From Mycolicibacter algericus DSM 45454 (GTDB taxonomy: Bacteria > Actinomycetota > Actinomycetes > Mycobacteriales > Mycobacteriaceae), in the NCBI RefSeq assembly GCF_002086455.1, contig NZ_MVHC01000007.1:62001-126000 (forward strand): DNA of 64,000 bases. The letters are read 5' to 3'. A program made the translations under genes and the position numbers. Each line of letters starts with the position of its first letter. The stretch's first letter is position 1. Below, piece after piece: positions 19,679 to 29,498 of this stretch. Below the pieces are notes generated by a model. That model was not told the origin of the DNA, ran no database searches, and saw nothing but the letters and a program-made list of their open reading frames with translations.

Positions 19679-20709
19679 TGCGAGAATCCTTTCAGGCTGC
19701 CAATATTCAGTGAGCCGTCAACGCCGGGTCCGGCGGTCTCGACGGGCGTGGCGGACTCAGTGGGGGCCGGGACCGCCACGCCCGGGAGCGGCGGCGGATC
19801 GTCGAGGAAGTCGGCGGTGGGGGTGAAGAACAGTCCACCGGTGATCGCGGTGGAGAAATCCAGGATGCGGTCGGTGTTGCCCGGCGGGTCGCCCAGGAAC
19901 ATGTTGCGCAGCATCTGCTCGGTGATCTCCGGGCTGCGCGCATAGGCGATGTAGTAGGTACCGGACTCGCCGGAGCCCACCGAGCCGAACGGCATGTTGT
20001 GCCGCACGATGTCCAGTTCGTTGCCGTCCTCGTCGGTGATCACGTTCAGCGCGATATGCGAGTTCGCCGGCTTCACGTCGTCGTCGAACTCGATGTCGTC
20101 CGCCTTGGTGCGGCCGATCACCCGCTCCTGCTCGGTGACCGGCAGCGCCTCCCAGGCGGCCATGTCGTGCAGGTACTTCTGGATGTGCACATAGGATCCG
20201 CCGGCGAAGTCGGGATCCTCGTCGCCCACCGCGGTGGCCTCGAGCGCCTCCTCGTCGACCGGGTTCTCGGTGCCGTCGACGAACCCGAGCAGGTCGCGAT
20301 TATCGAAGAACCGGAAGCCGTGCACCTCGTCGACCACCGTGATCCCGTCGCCGATCGCCTTGACGATGCGTCCCGCCAGCTCGAAGCAGACGTCCATCGT
20401 CTCGCCCTTGATGTGGAACAGCAGATCGCCCGGGGTCCCCGGCGCGGTGTGCCGGGGACCGGTCAACTCGACGAACGGATGCAGCTCGGCCGGGCGGGCC
20501 CCGGTGAACAACCGGTCCCAGGCGTCCGAGCCGATCGAAGTCACCAGCGCCAGCCGCTTGGTCGGGTCGCGGAAGCCGATCGCCCGCGCGAATCCCGCCA
20601 GGTCCGGCAACGCCTCGTGTACCGCGGCCTCACCGCCCTCTTCGATGGTGGCGACCAGGAAAATGGCCGCACAGGTCAACGGGGTGGTGACTGGCTGAAG
20701 GGACGGCAC
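19675..20709 (-). CDS. DyP-type heme peroxidase, encapsulin cargo
   Basis: A 344-aa dye-decolourising peroxidase. The GFVDGTENP motif (catalytic Asp) and the proximal-His region NSHIALNV are present. The C-terminus [10 protein letters not shown] matches the targeting peptide that docks DyP inside mycobacterial encapsulin. The start is taken as the GTG aligned with Rv0799c; upstream in-frame ATGs would extend into the divergent pepC promoter region. It is followed directly by the encapsulin gene. The pair stores or protects an oxidative-stress enzyme in a cage. Confidence 0.93.
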   Translation of the reverse strand: MPSLQPVTTPLTCAAIFLVATIEEGGEAAVHEALPDLAGFARAIGFRDPTKRLALVTSIGSDAWDRLFTGARPAELHPFVELTGPRHTAPGTPGDLLFHIKGETMDVCFELAGRIVKAIGDGITVVDEVHGFRFFDNRDLLGFVDGTENPVDEEALEATAVGDEDPDFAGGSYVHIQKYLHDMAAWEALPVTEQERVIGRTKADDIEFDDDVKPANSHIALNVITDEDGNELDIVRHNMPFGSVGSGESGTYYIAYARSPEITEQMLRNMFLGDPPGNTDRILDFSTAITGGLFFTPTADFLDDPPPLPGVAVPAPTESATPVETAGPGVDGSLNIGSLKGFSQ

Positions 20710-20761
20710 GGTATCGACCCTAACGTCCCCGCCCGGGTCCGGATGCGAAAGACTTGAGCCC

Positions 20762-22024
20762 ATGGCGGCCACCGCGACCGGGTTATGCGAGTTCATCGAC
20801 GCCTCTCCATCGCCCTTTCACACCTGTCTGACCGTCGCCGAACGGCTGCGGGCAGCCGGCTACACCGAGCTCGCCGAGGCCGATCGGTGGCCCGGGGCCC
20901 CCGGGCGCTACTTCACCGTCCGGGCCGGCTCGCTGATGGCCTGGGACGCCGCCGGCGCCACCGACCCGGCCGCCCCGTTCCGGATCGTCGGCGCCCACAC
21001 CGACAGCCCCAACCTGCGGGTCAAGCAGCATCCCGCCCGCGAGGTCGCCGGTTGGCAGCTGGTGGCGCTGGCGCCCTACGGCGGCGCCTGGCTGAACTCC
21101 TGGCTGGACCGCGACCTGGGCGTCAGCGGGCGGCTCTCGCTGCGAGACGGAACCCACCACCTGGTCCGCATCGACGAGCCGATCCTGCGGGTGCCGCAGC
21201 TGGCCATCCACCTGGCCGACGACCGTGCAGCGGTCAAGCTGGATCCGCAGCGCCACGTCAACGCGGTTTGGGGCGATGGGCGGTCTCCGGACTTCCTCGG
21301 CTATGTGGCGGGACGCGCCGGTGTGGAACCCCGCGACGTGCTGGGCTTCGACCTGATGACCCACGACCTGGCGCCGTCGGCGGTGACCGGGCTGGGCCGC
21401 GACTTCGTCAGCGCGCCGCGGCTGGACAACCAGGCCAGCTGCTACGCGGCGCTGGCCGCGCTGGTCGCCACGGCCACCACCACGCGTAGTCGCTACCTGC
21501 CGGTGTTGGTGCTGTTCGACCATGAGGAGGTCGGTTCGACCTCGGATCACGGCGCCCAGTCGGATCTGCTGCTCACCGTCCTGGAGCGCATCACCCTGGC
21601 CGCCGGCGGCGACCGGGAGGACCTGCTGCGCCGGCTGGCCGGCTCGACGCTGGCGTCGGCGGACATGGCCCACGCCACCCACCCCAACTACCCCGACCGG
21701 CACGAGCCGGGCCATCAGATCGCGGTGAACGCCGGACCGGTGCTCAAGGTGCAACCCAACCTGCGGTACGCCACCGACGGCCGCACCGCAGCGACGTTCG
21801 CGCAGGCCTGCGACCAAGCGGGGGTCGCGCTGCAGCGCTACGAGCATCGCGCCGACCTGCCGTGCGGGTCGACCATCGGCCCGATGAGTGCGGCGCGCAC
21901 CGGTATCCCCACCGTGGACGTGGGCGCACCGCAACTGGCCATGCATTCGGCACGCGAGCTCATGGGCGCGCGCGACGTCGCGGCCTACGCGGCAGCGCTG
22001 GCGGCGTTCCTGGCGCCGGACTGA
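20762..22024 (+). CDS. pepC: M18-family aminopeptidase
   Basis: A 420-aa zinc aminopeptidase (aspartyl aminopeptidase family, Rv0800-like) removing N-terminal residues, usually acidic, from peptides in the cytoplasm. Metal-ligand motifs visible are [37 protein letters not shown] and [30 protein letters not shown]. Length is typical. It diverges from the DyP gene, and its stop lies immediately before the longest possible purL frame. Confidence 0.93.
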   Translation: MAATATGLCEFIDASPSPFHTCLTVAERLRAAGYTELAEADRWPGAPGRYFTVRAGSLMAWDAAGATDPAAPFRIVGAHTDSPNLRVKQHPAREVAGWQLVALAPYGGAWLNSWLDRDLGVSGRLSLRDGTHHLVRIDEPILRVPQLAIHLADDRAAVKLDPQRHVNAVWGDGRSPDFLGYVAGRAGVEPRDVLGFDLMTHDLAPSAVTGLGRDFVSAPRLDNQASCYAALAALVATATTTRSRYLPVLVLFDHEEVGSTSDHGAQSDLLLTVLERITLAAGGDREDLLRRLAGSTLASADMAHATHPNYPDRHEPGHQIAVNAGPVLKVQPNLRYATDGRTAATFAQACDQAGVALQRYEHRADLPCGSTIGPMSAARTGIPTVDVGAPQLAMHSARELMGARDVAAYAAALAAFLAPD

Positions 22025-22039
22025 GTGAAATCGGTGCCC

Positions 22040-22045
22040 TACACT
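22040..22045 (+). promoter_or_regulatory. -10 box of purL (leaderless)
   Basis: TACACT is followed by 6 nt and then GTG at 22052. The box lies inside the longest possible purL reading frame (GTG 22025). It therefore argues that 22052 is the true start and that purL has its own promoter. Confidence 0.65.
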
Positions 22046-22051
22046 GTGGCC

Positions 22052-24349
22052 GTGACGCCCGGGCCTGCCATAGATACCGTCGAACACGCCGCCGCTACCC
22101 CCGACCATCCGCAACCGTTCGCCGAGCTGGGCCTCAAAGACGACGAGTACCAGCGCATCCGCGACATCCTGGGCCGCCGGCCCACGGACGCCGAGCTGGC
22201 CATGTACTCGGTGATGTGGAGCGAACACTGCTCCTACAAGTCCTCCAAGGTGCACCTGCGCTACTTCGGCGAGACCACCAGCGATGAGATGCGCAAAGCC
22301 ATGCTGGCCGGGATCGGTGAGAACGCCGGTGTGGTCGACATCGGCGACGGCTGGGCGGTCACGTTCAAGGTCGAGTCGCACAACCACCCGTCCTACGTGG
22401 AGCCCTATCAGGGCGCGGCCACCGGGGTGGGCGGCATCGTGCGCGACATCATGGCGATGGGCGCGCGCCCGGTGGCGGTGATGGACCAGTTGCGGTTCGG
22501 CGCCGCCGACGCCCCCGACACCCGCCGGGTGCTCGACGGGGTGGTGCGCGGCATCGGCGGCTACGGCAACTCGCTGGGCCTGCCCAACATCGGCGGCGAG
22601 ACCGTCTTCGACCCCTGCTACGCCGGCAACCCCCTGGTCAACGCGCTCTGCGTCGGGGTGCTCAAGAAGGAAGATCTGCACCTGGCGTTCGCATCGGGCA
22701 CCGGCAACAAGATCATCCTGTTTGGGGCGCGCACCGGGCTGGACGGCATCGGCGGCGTGTCGGTGCTGGCATCGGACACTTTCGGTGGCGACGAAACCGG
22801 CAGCGGCAGAAAGAAACTCCCGTCGGTTCAGGTCGGGGACCCGTTCACCGAGAAGGTGCTCATCGAGTGCTGCCTGGAGCTCTACGCCGCCGGCCTGGTG
22901 GTCGGCATCCAAGACCTCGGCGGCGCCGGATTGGCTTGCGCCACTTCCGAGCTGGCATCGGCCGGTGACGGTGGCATGGCGGTCGAACTGGAGAAGGTTC
23001 CGCTGCGGGCGGCGAACATGACCCCCGCCGAGGTGCTCTCCAGCGAATCGCAGGAGCGGATGTGCGCCGTGGTGGCCCCGGAGAACGTCGACGCCTTCAT
23101 GGCGGTCTGCGCCAAGTGGGAGGTGCTGGCCACGGTGATCGGTGAGGTCACCGACGGCGACCGGCTGCAGATCACCTGGCACGGGCAGACCGTCGTCGAC
23201 GTGCCGCCCCGCACGGTTGCCCACGAGGGACCGGTCTACCACCGCCCGGTGCAGCGCCCCGACACCCAGGACGTGCTGAACGCCGACCGCTCCGACAAAC
23301 TTCCGCGACCGGCCTCCGGCGAGCAGCTCCGCGCGACTCTGCTTGCGCTGCTGGGCAGTCCACACCTGTGCAGCCGCGCCTTCATCACCGAGCAGTACGA
23401 CCGCTACGTGCGCGGCAACACCGTGCTGGCCGAGCACGCCGACGGCGGCATGTTGCGCATCGACGAGGCATCCGGACGCGGAATCACCATCTCCACCGAC
23501 GCCTCGGGCCGCTACACCAAGCTGGACCCCTACGCCGGCGCCCAACTGGCGCTGGCGGAGGCCTACCGCAACGTGGCGGTCACCGGCGCCACGCCGGTCG
23601 CCGTCACCAACTGCCTCAACTTCGGGTCCCCGGAAGACCCCGGCGTGATGTGGCAGTTCGCCGAGGCGGTGCGCGGTCTGGCGGACGGCTGTGCGGCACT
23701 GGGGATTCCGGTCACCGGCGGCAACGTGAGCTTCTACAACCAGACCGGCGCGACACCGATCCACCCCACCCCGGTGGTCGGGGTGCTCGGCGTCATCGAC
23801 GATGTGAACCGCCGGCTGCCGACCGCGTTCGGCGTCGAGCCGGGCGAGACGTTGCTGTTGCTCGGTGACACCCGCGACGAGTTCGACGGATCGATCTGGG
23901 CGCAGGTGACCGGCGACCACCTGGGTGGCCTGCCGCCGAAGGTCGACTTGCAGCGGGAGAAGTTGCTCGCCGACGTGCTGCGCGCGGCATCGCGCGACGG
24001 CTTGGTCTCCGCCGCCCACGACCTGAGTGAAGGCGGGTTGATCCAGGCCGTGGTCGAATCGGCGATCGCCGGCGAAACCGGTTGTCGCATCCTCATTCCC
24101 GAGGGCCCCGAGGCTGCCGACCCGTTTGTTTTCTTGTTCTCCGAGTCGGCGGGGCGGGTGCTGGTCGCGGTGCCGCGCACCGAGGAGAGTCGGTTCCGGT
24201 CGATGTGCGAGGCACGCGGTCTGCCGGTGACCCGCGTCGGTGTGGTGGACCAGGCCTCGCAGCAGGTCGAGGTCCAAGGCCAGTTCAGCGTGTCGCTGGC
24301 CGAACTGCGCAGCACGTCGGAGGCGGTGCTGCCGGGGATCTTCGGATAG
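22052..24349 (+). CDS. purL: Phosphoribosylformylglycinamidine synthase, synthetase subunit
   Basis: A 765-aa ATP-dependent enzyme that, with PurQ and PurS, converts FGAR to FGAM. Signatures are [15 protein letters not shown] near the N-terminus, [36 protein letters not shown], and the second-half [13 protein letters not shown]. The GTG at 22052 is preferred over GTG 22025 because of the leaderless -10 box between them and because the resulting N-terminus aligns with [10 protein letters not shown] of known orthologues. The gene follows pepC directly. Confidence 0.95.
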   Translation: MTPGPAIDTVEHAAATPDHPQPFAELGLKDDEYQRIRDILGRRPTDAELAMYSVMWSEHCSYKSSKVHLRYFGETTSDEMRKAMLAGIGENAGVVDIGDGWAVTFKVESHNHPSYVEPYQGAATGVGGIVRDIMAMGARPVAVMDQLRFGAADAPDTRRVLDGVVRGIGGYGNSLGLPNIGGETVFDPCYAGNPLVNALCVGVLKKEDLHLAFASGTGNKIILFGARTGLDGIGGVSVLASDTFGGDETGSGRKKLPSVQVGDPFTEKVLIECCLELYAAGLVVGIQDLGGAGLACATSELASAGDGGMAVELEKVPLRAANMTPAEVLSSESQERMCAVVAPENVDAFMAVCAKWEVLATVIGEVTDGDRLQITWHGQTVVDVPPRTVAHEGPVYHRPVQRPDTQDVLNADRSDKLPRPASGEQLRATLLALLGSPHLCSRAFITEQYDRYVRGNTVLAEHADGGMLRIDEASGRGITISTDASGRYTKLDPYAGAQLALAEAYRNVAVTGATPVAVTNCLNFGSPEDPGVMWQFAEAVRGLADGCAALGIPVTGGNVSFYNQTGATPIHPTPVVGVLGVIDDVNRRLPTAFGVEPGETLLLLGDTRDEFDGSIWAQVTGDHLGGLPPKVDLQREKLLADVLRAASRDGLVSAAHDLSEGGLIQAVVESAIAGETGCRILIPEGPEAADPFVFLFSESAGRVLVAVPRTEESRFRSMCEARGLPVTRVGVVDQASQQVEVQGQFSVSLAELRSTSEAVLPGIFG

Positions 24350-24359
24350 CCGTACCGGC

Positions 24360-26090
24360 ATGGGGACCACGGCCGCACCCCCGGGCAGGCATCCACTTTT
24401 CGTGTGGGCGTGGGGGCTGTTGCGGCTGAAGTTCGTCGGCGTGGCGTTCGGCGCGCTGTTCTTCTGTCTGTCGCTGACCCCGTCGCTGCTACCGCGCGAT
24501 TGGCTGTTCCAAGGGCTGATCGGTGGCATCAACGCCGCTTTCGGATACGGCCTGGGAGTGGTGATCGGCGCGGCGGTCGACCGGTTCGTGCTGCGCGGCG
24601 CCCGGTGGTGGCCGCCGTCGAAACGGGTGCTGCTCGTGCTGAAGGCGGCCGTCGTGGTGGCGGCGCCGACCGCGTGCGTGCTCATGCTGATCCCGGCCGC
24701 CGGCTGGCAGCGGCAGGTTTCCGAACTGCTGGGCATCGAGGGCCCGGCAACGCTGGGCTACCTGCGCACGCTGGCCGTTGCGAGCGGTGTCGCCGCCGCC
24801 CTGGTGTCGACGGTGCGCACGCTGATCGACGCCAGCCGCCTGCTGGCGCGGGCGCTGATCCGGCGATGGCATCTGCACAGCGAGGTCGCGCTTTTCATCG
24901 GCACCGCGATCGTCGTCGTGCTGCTGGTCAGCCTGATCAACGGGGTGCTCATCCGCGGCTTCTTCGCCGGTGCCAGCGCGGTGTTCCAGCCCGAGAACAG
25001 CGCCACCAAACCCTGGGCGATCCAGCCGCAGCAGCCGGAGCGGTCCGGCAGCCCGGCGTCGCTGGCGCCCTGGGAGACCCTGGGCAGCCAGGGCCGCAGC
25101 TTCGTTTCCGGCGGTGCACACGCGGGGGAGCTGAGCCGGATCAACGGGCGGCCCGCCCGCGAGCCCATCCGTGTCTATGCCGGCCTGCACAGCGCCGACG
25201 ACGACCAGGACCGGATGGAACTGCTGGTCGACGAACTGGAACGCACCCGGGCCTTCGACCGCCGGGTGCTGGTGGTGATACCGACCACCGGCACCGGCTG
25301 GGTCAATCCGGCTGCCGCGGACTCGCTGGAGCTGCTCTACAACGGTGACACCGCGATCGTCGCCGTCCAGTACTCCTACCTGCCGAGCTGGATCTCCTTC
25401 CTGGCCGACCAGCGCAAATCGATGGACTCCGGCCGGTTGCTGGTGCATACCATCGCGCAGCGCTGGCAACGCCTGCCGGCCGACCATCGGCCCAAGCTGG
25501 TGCTCTACGGCGAAAGCCTGGGAGCGATGGCCGGTCAGGCCGCGTTCGACTGGCTGCCCGACATCGCCGAGATGGGTTTCGACGCGGTGCTGTGGGTGGG
25601 ACCCCCGCAGGCCAGCCCGCTGTGGCATGCGCTGATGGTGCGACGCGACCCGGGCAGCACCGCGACGCTGCCGCGCTACGACAACGGCCGCACCGTGCGG
25701 TTCTCGCAGGCCACGTATCCAGCCGAGATCGCCCGGATCGCCACGCCGCCGTGGGACGGCCCGCGGGTGCTGTTCTTGCAGCACGCCTCCGACCCGGTGG
25801 TGTGGTGGTCGCCGGATCTGCTGTTCGCCCGGCCGGATTGGCTCACCGAGCCTCCCGGCCCGGACCGCACCGCGTCGATGCGCTGGTACCCGGTGGTGAC
25901 GTTCTGGCAGGTCAGTGCCGACCTGGCGCACGGCGAAGCGATGCCGGCCGGGCACGGCCACAACTACTCCGACACCATCCTGGACGGCTGGATGGCGGTG
26001 TTGCCGCAGCAGGGTTGGACACCGGCCGACACCGAGCGGGTGCGCGCCGCGTTGCGCGAGGCGCGTGGTAGCGACGGCCCGGTGTCGTAG
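24360..26090 (+). CDS. Membrane-anchored alpha/beta-hydrolase family protein (Abhydrolase_9 type)
   Basis: A 576-aa protein. Residues ~15-240 have about five hydrophobic helices, starting RLKFVGVAFGALFFCLSLTPSLLPRDW, as in the Abhydrolase_9 N-terminal domain. The C-terminal half is an alpha/beta hydrolase with the nucleophile elbow LYGESLGAMAG and a late histidine in GHGHNYSD. Substrate unknown; members of this actinobacterial family are uncharacterised. ATG 24360 lies 10 nt after the purL stop. Family assignment is from motif recall. Confidence 0.82.
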   Translation: MGTTAAPPGRHPLFVWAWGLLRLKFVGVAFGALFFCLSLTPSLLPRDWLFQGLIGGINAAFGYGLGVVIGAAVDRFVLRGARWWPPSKRVLLVLKAAVVVAAPTACVLMLIPAAGWQRQVSELLGIEGPATLGYLRTLAVASGVAAALVSTVRTLIDASRLLARALIRRWHLHSEVALFIGTAIVVVLLVSLINGVLIRGFFAGASAVFQPENSATKPWAIQPQQPERSGSPASLAPWETLGSQGRSFVSGGAHAGELSRINGRPAREPIRVYAGLHSADDDQDRMELLVDELERTRAFDRRVLVVIPTTGTGWVNPAAADSLELLYNGDTAIVAVQYSYLPSWISFLADQRKSMDSGRLLVHTIAQRWQRLPADHRPKLVLYGESLGAMAGQAAFDWLPDIAEMGFDAVLWVGPPQASPLWHALMVRRDPGSTATLPRYDNGRTVRFSQATYPAEIARIATPPWDGPRVLFLQHASDPVVWWSPDLLFARPDWLTEPPGPDRTASMRWYPVVTFWQVSADLAHGEAMPAGHGHNYSDTILDGWMAVLPQQGWTPADTERVRAALREARGSDGPVS

Positions 26091-26118
26091 GGCTGCGACG
26101 AGCCCCGCGGCACCCGAA

Positions 26119-26124
26119 TACCCT
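26119..26124 (+). promoter_or_regulatory. -10 box of the sterol-carrier-family gene (leaderless)
   Basis: TACCCT is followed by 7 nt and then ATG at 26132. No ribosome binding site intervenes. Confidence 0.55.
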
Positions 26125-26131
26125 GAGGCAC

Positions 26132-26521
26132 ATGCCCGCCCCCGCCGATCCGGCGCAGACGCGCGCCGCCGTGCTGGCGGTCGCCGCGTGGCTGCGCGAC
26201 GAGACCCTGCCCGCCCCGGACCGGACCGAGCTGGCCGCCGCGGTCCGGCTGACCGCCCGCAGCCTGGCCGAGGCGGCCCCGGGCGCCAGCGTCGAGTTGC
26301 GGGTGCCGCCCTTTGTCGCGGTGCAGTGCATCGCCGGGCCGCGACACACCCGAGGCACCCCGCCCAACGTCGTCGAGACCGACCCCCGCAGCTGGCTGTT
26401 GCTGGCCGCCGGCCTGCTCAGCACCGCCGAGGCGACCGCCGCCGCGAAGCTGCGATTGTCCGGCTCGCGGGCCGCCGAGATCGCCGGATGGCTGCCGTTG
26501 GTGAAACTTGACGCATGTTGA
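26132..26521 (+). CDS. Sterol carrier family protein (Rv0807-like)
   Basis: A 129-aa small soluble protein with the layout of the bacterial SCP-like family found beside purF in actinobacteria. Visible conserved stretches are SVELRVPPFVAVQCI, GPRHTRGTPPNVVETDPRSWLLLA and RLSGSRAAEIAGWLPL. A lipid-binding role is suggested only by family name. It lies immediately upstream of purF, in the same order as Rv0807-Rv0808. Confidence 0.8.
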   Translation: MPAPADPAQTRAAVLAVAAWLRDETLPAPDRTELAAAVRLTARSLAEAAPGASVELRVPPFVAVQCIAGPRHTRGTPPNVVETDPRSWLLLAAGLLSTAEATAAAKLRLSGSRAAEIAGWLPLVKLDAC

Positions 26522-26524
26522 CCG

Positions 26525-26530
26525 TAGACT
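26525..26530 (+). promoter_or_regulatory. Candidate -10 box of purF
   Basis: TAGACT lies at the end of the preceding gene, about 44 nt before the purF GTG. Unlike most pur genes here, purF would then have a short 5' leader carrying a GGAG ribosome binding site at 26560-26563. No well-spaced -35 box is visible. Confidence 0.35.
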
Positions 26531-26573
26531 GAAGACCGTCACTTGAGGCCCGTCCCCCTGGAGCAGCTAAAAC

Positions 26574-28091
26574 GTGCCGGACCAGCAGCCCGTAGACCTT
26601 GAGAACTCCCCCCGCGAGGAGTGCGGCGTATTCGGCGTTTGGGCTCCCGGCGAAGACGTAGCCAAGCTCACATACTACGGCTTGTATGCGTTGCAGCACC
26701 GCGGTCAAGAGGCCGCCGGTATCGCCGTCGGCGACGGGTCGCAGGTGCTGGTGTTCAAGGACCTCGGCCTGGTCAGCCAGGTGTTCGAGGAGCAGACGCT
26801 GGCGGCGATGCCCGGCCACGTGGCGATCGGCCACTGCCGCTACTCCACCACCGGTGACACCACCTGGGAGAACGCGCAGCCGGTGTTCCGCAACACCGCG
26901 GCGGGCACCGGGGTGGCGCTGGGCCACAACGGCAACCTGGTCAACACCACCGAGTTGGCCGGCCGCGCCCGCCGGCTGGGGCTGATCGACACCCGTCGTC
27001 CCGGCGTGGCCACCACCGACTCCGACATCCTGGGAGCGCTGCTGGCGCACGGCGCCGCAGACACCAGCTTGGAGCAGGCGGCGCTGGAACTGCTTCCGAC
27101 CGCGCGCGGCGCCTTCTGCCTGACATTCATGGACGAGAACACCCTCTACGCGGCCCGCGACCCGTGGGGTGTGCGCCCGCTGTCGTTGGGGCGGCTCGAC
27201 CGCGGCTGGGTGGTGGCGTCGGAGACCGCGGCGCTGGACATCGTCGGCGCCTCGTTCGTTCGGGACATCGAACCCGGTGAGCTGCTGGCGATCGACGCCG
27301 ACGGGGTGCGCTCGTCCCGATTCGCGAACCCCACCCCCAAGGGCTGCGTGTTCGAGTACGTCTACCTCGCCCGACCCGACAGCACCATCGGCGGCCGGTC
27401 GGTGCACGCCACCCGGGTGGAGATCGGCCGCCGGCTGGCCCGCGAACATCCGGTCGACGCCGACCTGGTCATCGGGGTGCCCGAGTCCGGCACCCCGGCC
27501 GCGGTCGGGTACGCCCAGGAGTCCGGCATCGACTACGGGCAGGGCCTGACCAAGAACGCCTATGTCGGGCGGACCTTCATCCAGCCGTCGCAGACCATCC
27601 GCCAGCTCGGCATCCGTCTCAAACTCAACCCGCTGCGCGAGATCATCCGCGGCAAGCGGCTCATCGTCGTCGACGATTCGATCGTGCGCGGTAACACCCA
27701 GCGGGCACTGGTGCGGATGCTCCGCGAGGCGGGCGCCATCGAGGTGCACGTACGGATCGCGTCCCCACCGGTGAAATGGCCGTGCTTCTACGGCATCGAC
27801 TTCGCCTCACCGGCCGAGCTGATCGCCAACGTCGTCGAGGACGAGACCGAGATGCTCGAGGCGGTGCGGCGCACCATCGGCGCGGACAGTCTGGGCTACG
27901 TCGGGCTGGAGGACATGATCGCGGCCACCGAGCAGCCCAAGTCGCGACTGTGCAGCGCCTGCTTCGACGGCAACTACCCGATCGAGTTGCCCGGTGACAG
28001 TGCGCTGGGCAAGAACGTCGTCGAGCAGATGCTTGCCACCACCGCATTACAGGCCGAGAGTGACATCGACCCGGCGCTGAGTAAGCCCTAA
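26574..28091 (+). CDS. purF: Amidophosphoribosyltransferase
   Basis: A 505-aa enzyme for the first committed step of purine synthesis (PRPP to phosphoribosylamine). The N-terminal glutaminase nucleophile is Cys17 in EECGVFGV, after a 16-residue propeptide as in [4Fe-4S] PurF enzymes. The PRPP loop is RLIVVDDSIVRGNT. C-terminal cysteines in SRLCSACFDGNYP and the earlier PVKWPCFYGIDF fit the iron-sulfur cluster. GTG start with GGAG 10 nt upstream. In M. tuberculosis purM follows at once; here the island intervenes. Confidence 0.97.
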   Translation: MPDQQPVDLENSPREECGVFGVWAPGEDVAKLTYYGLYALQHRGQEAAGIAVGDGSQVLVFKDLGLVSQVFEEQTLAAMPGHVAIGHCRYSTTGDTTWENAQPVFRNTAAGTGVALGHNGNLVNTTELAGRARRLGLIDTRRPGVATTDSDILGALLAHGAADTSLEQAALELLPTARGAFCLTFMDENTLYAARDPWGVRPLSLGRLDRGWVVASETAALDIVGASFVRDIEPGELLAIDADGVRSSRFANPTPKGCVFEYVYLARPDSTIGGRSVHATRVEIGRRLAREHPVDADLVIGVPESGTPAAVGYAQESGIDYGQGLTKNAYVGRTFIQPSQTIRQLGIRLKLNPLREIIRGKRLIVVDDSIVRGNTQRALVRMLREAGAIEVHVRIASPPVKWPCFYGIDFASPAELIANVVEDETEMLEAVRRTIGADSLGYVGLEDMIAATEQPKSRLCSACFDGNYPIELPGDSALGKNVVEQMLATTALQAESDIDPALSKP

Positions 28092-28108
28092 CCACCCGCG
28101 GCATCCGC

Positions 28109-28121
28109 GGCCCTTCGGGCC
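28109..28121 (+). terminator. GC-rich hairpin downstream of purF
   Basis: GGCCC-TTC-GGGCC forms a short stem just after purF. There is no T-tract, so this is at best a weak or mycobacterial-type terminator separating purF from the oxygenase operon. Confidence 0.35.
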
Positions 28122-28133
28122 GAAGCCCCGGCA

Positions 28134-28177
28134 CAAGTATCAACTACTTGACACTAGATCGGTCACTTCGATAGCGT
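28134..28177 (+). promoter_or_regulatory. Operator and promoter of the oxygenase A operon
   Basis: A perfect inverted repeat CAAGTA-TCAAC-TACTTG (28134-28150) overlaps a consensus -35 TTGACA (28148-28153). An 18-nt spacer and TAGCGT (28172-28177) complete a sigma-70-like promoter. The 14-mer ATCAACTACTTGAC at 28139-28152 is nearly the same as the palindrome before the second oxygenase operon, and differs at two positions from the KstR2 consensus AnCAAGnnCTTGnT (recalled). A repressor here would block RNA polymerase. Confidence 0.6.
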
Positions 28178-28229
28178 CGGCGCCATCGAAGCTCGTCCCT
28201 GACGTCATCAGGCCAGGACAGGAGTGGTT

Positions 28230-29492
28230 GTGGCGCGTTTTCCCAAGCCGCCCGAGGGCAGTTGGACCCAGCACTATGAACTCGGTACCGAACCGGTGTC
28301 CTACCGCGATTCCATCAGCCCCGCGGTCTACGAGAAGGAGCGGGCGGCGATCTTCCAGCGCGCCTGGCTCAATGTCGGTCGGGTGGAACAACTTCCACGC
28401 AAGGGCAGCTACTACACCAAGGAACTCAAGGTCGCCAACACCTCGATCATCGTGGCGCGCACGACATCTGACGAGGTCAAGGCCTACCACAATGTCTGCC
28501 GGCACCGCGGCAACAAGCTGGTGTGGGACACCATGCCATTGGAGGAGACCAGCGGGAACTGCCGCCAGTTCACCTGCAAGTACCACGGCTGGCGCTACGA
28601 CCTCGACGGCAACCTGACCTACGTGCAGCAGGAAGAGGAGTTCTTCGACCTGGACAAGAGCCGCTACGGGCTGGTCGGCGTGCACTGCGAAGTCTGGGAG
28701 GGCTTCATCTTCGTCAACTTCGCCGCGGCGCCCGAGCAGTCGCTACGCGAATTCCTCGGCCCGATGGTCACGGCTTTGGCGGGTTACCCGTTCGGGAAGA
28801 TGACATCGCGTTGGCAGTACCGTTCGGAAGTCAACTCGAACTGGAAGCTGTTCCTGGACGCGTTCCAGGAGTTCTACCACGCTCCGGTGTTACACGGGAA
28901 CCAGACACCCGTAGCGTTCAGGGTGGCGGCCGAGGAGGCCGGTTTCGAAGCGCCGCACTACCGGCTCGAGGGGCCGCACCGGTTGGTGAGCACCTCGGGG
29001 GTGCGGGCCTGGGAGATGTCGGCCGAGATGCGCAAGCCGATCGAGGACATCTGTCAGAGCGGGTTGTTCGGCCCGTGGGACCCGCCGGACATCGGTCCGG
29101 TTCCCGACGGCCTCAACCCGGCCAACTGCGATCCCTGGGGCCTGGACTCGTTCCAGATCTTCCCCAACTTCACCATCCTGTTCTGGGGCCAGGGCTGGTA
29201 CCTGACCTACCACTACTGGCCGACGTCGCACGAGTCGCACATCTTCGAGGGCACGCTGTACTTCCCGCAGCCGCGCACGCCCCGCGAGCGGGTCGCCCAG
29301 GAACTCGCGGCCGTATCGTTCAAGGAGTACGGGTTGCAGGACGCCAGCACGCTGGAGGCCACCCACACGATGCTCGGCACCGGAGCGGTGGACCACTTCC
29401 TGCTCAACGACCAGGAGGTGCTGATCCGGCACTTCCACCACGAAACCGCCCGATGGATCGCCGAATACGAGCACGCGAACGCGAAGGTGTGA
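28230..29492 (+). CDS. Rieske non-heme iron oxygenase alpha subunit (oxygenase A)
   Basis: A 420-aa ring-hydroxylating-type oxygenase. The Rieske [2Fe-2S] ligands are C90/H92 (NVCRHRG) and C116/H119 (FTCKYHGW); the 23 residues between the pairs are more than the usual 15-17. The mononuclear iron site is EFYHAPVLHG with H217 and H222; E214 takes the place of the usual bridging Asp. GTG 28230 is chosen because ACAGGAG ends 5 nt upstream; an in-frame GTG at 28224 overlaps that site. The paired small protein follows 6 nt downstream. No reductase or ferredoxin is encoded nearby. Substrate unknown. Confidence 0.9.
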   Translation: MARFPKPPEGSWTQHYELGTEPVSYRDSISPAVYEKERAAIFQRAWLNVGRVEQLPRKGSYYTKELKVANTSIIVARTTSDEVKAYHNVCRHRGNKLVWDTMPLEETSGNCRQFTCKYHGWRYDLDGNLTYVQQEEEFFDLDKSRYGLVGVHCEVWEGFIFVNFAAAPEQSLREFLGPMVTALAGYPFGKMTSRWQYRSEVNSNWKLFLDAFQEFYHAPVLHGNQTPVAFRVAAEEAGFEAPHYRLEGPHRLVSTSGVRAWEMSAEMRKPIEDICQSGLFGPWDPPDIGPVPDGLNPANCDPWGLDSFQIFPNFTILFWGQGWYLTYHYWPTSHESHIFEGTLYFPQPRTPRERVAQELAAVSFKEYGLQDASTLEATHTMLGTGAVDHFLLNDQEVLIRHFHHETARWIAEYEHANAKV

Positions 29493-29498
29493 GTTGCC

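Noticed and set aside
20783-24736. A 1317-codon open frame on the minus strand across pepC and purL
   Set aside because: It is antisense to two well-supported genes, its translation is His/Arg/Gly/Val-rich with no domain, and long antisense frames are expected from GC-rich third codon positions.
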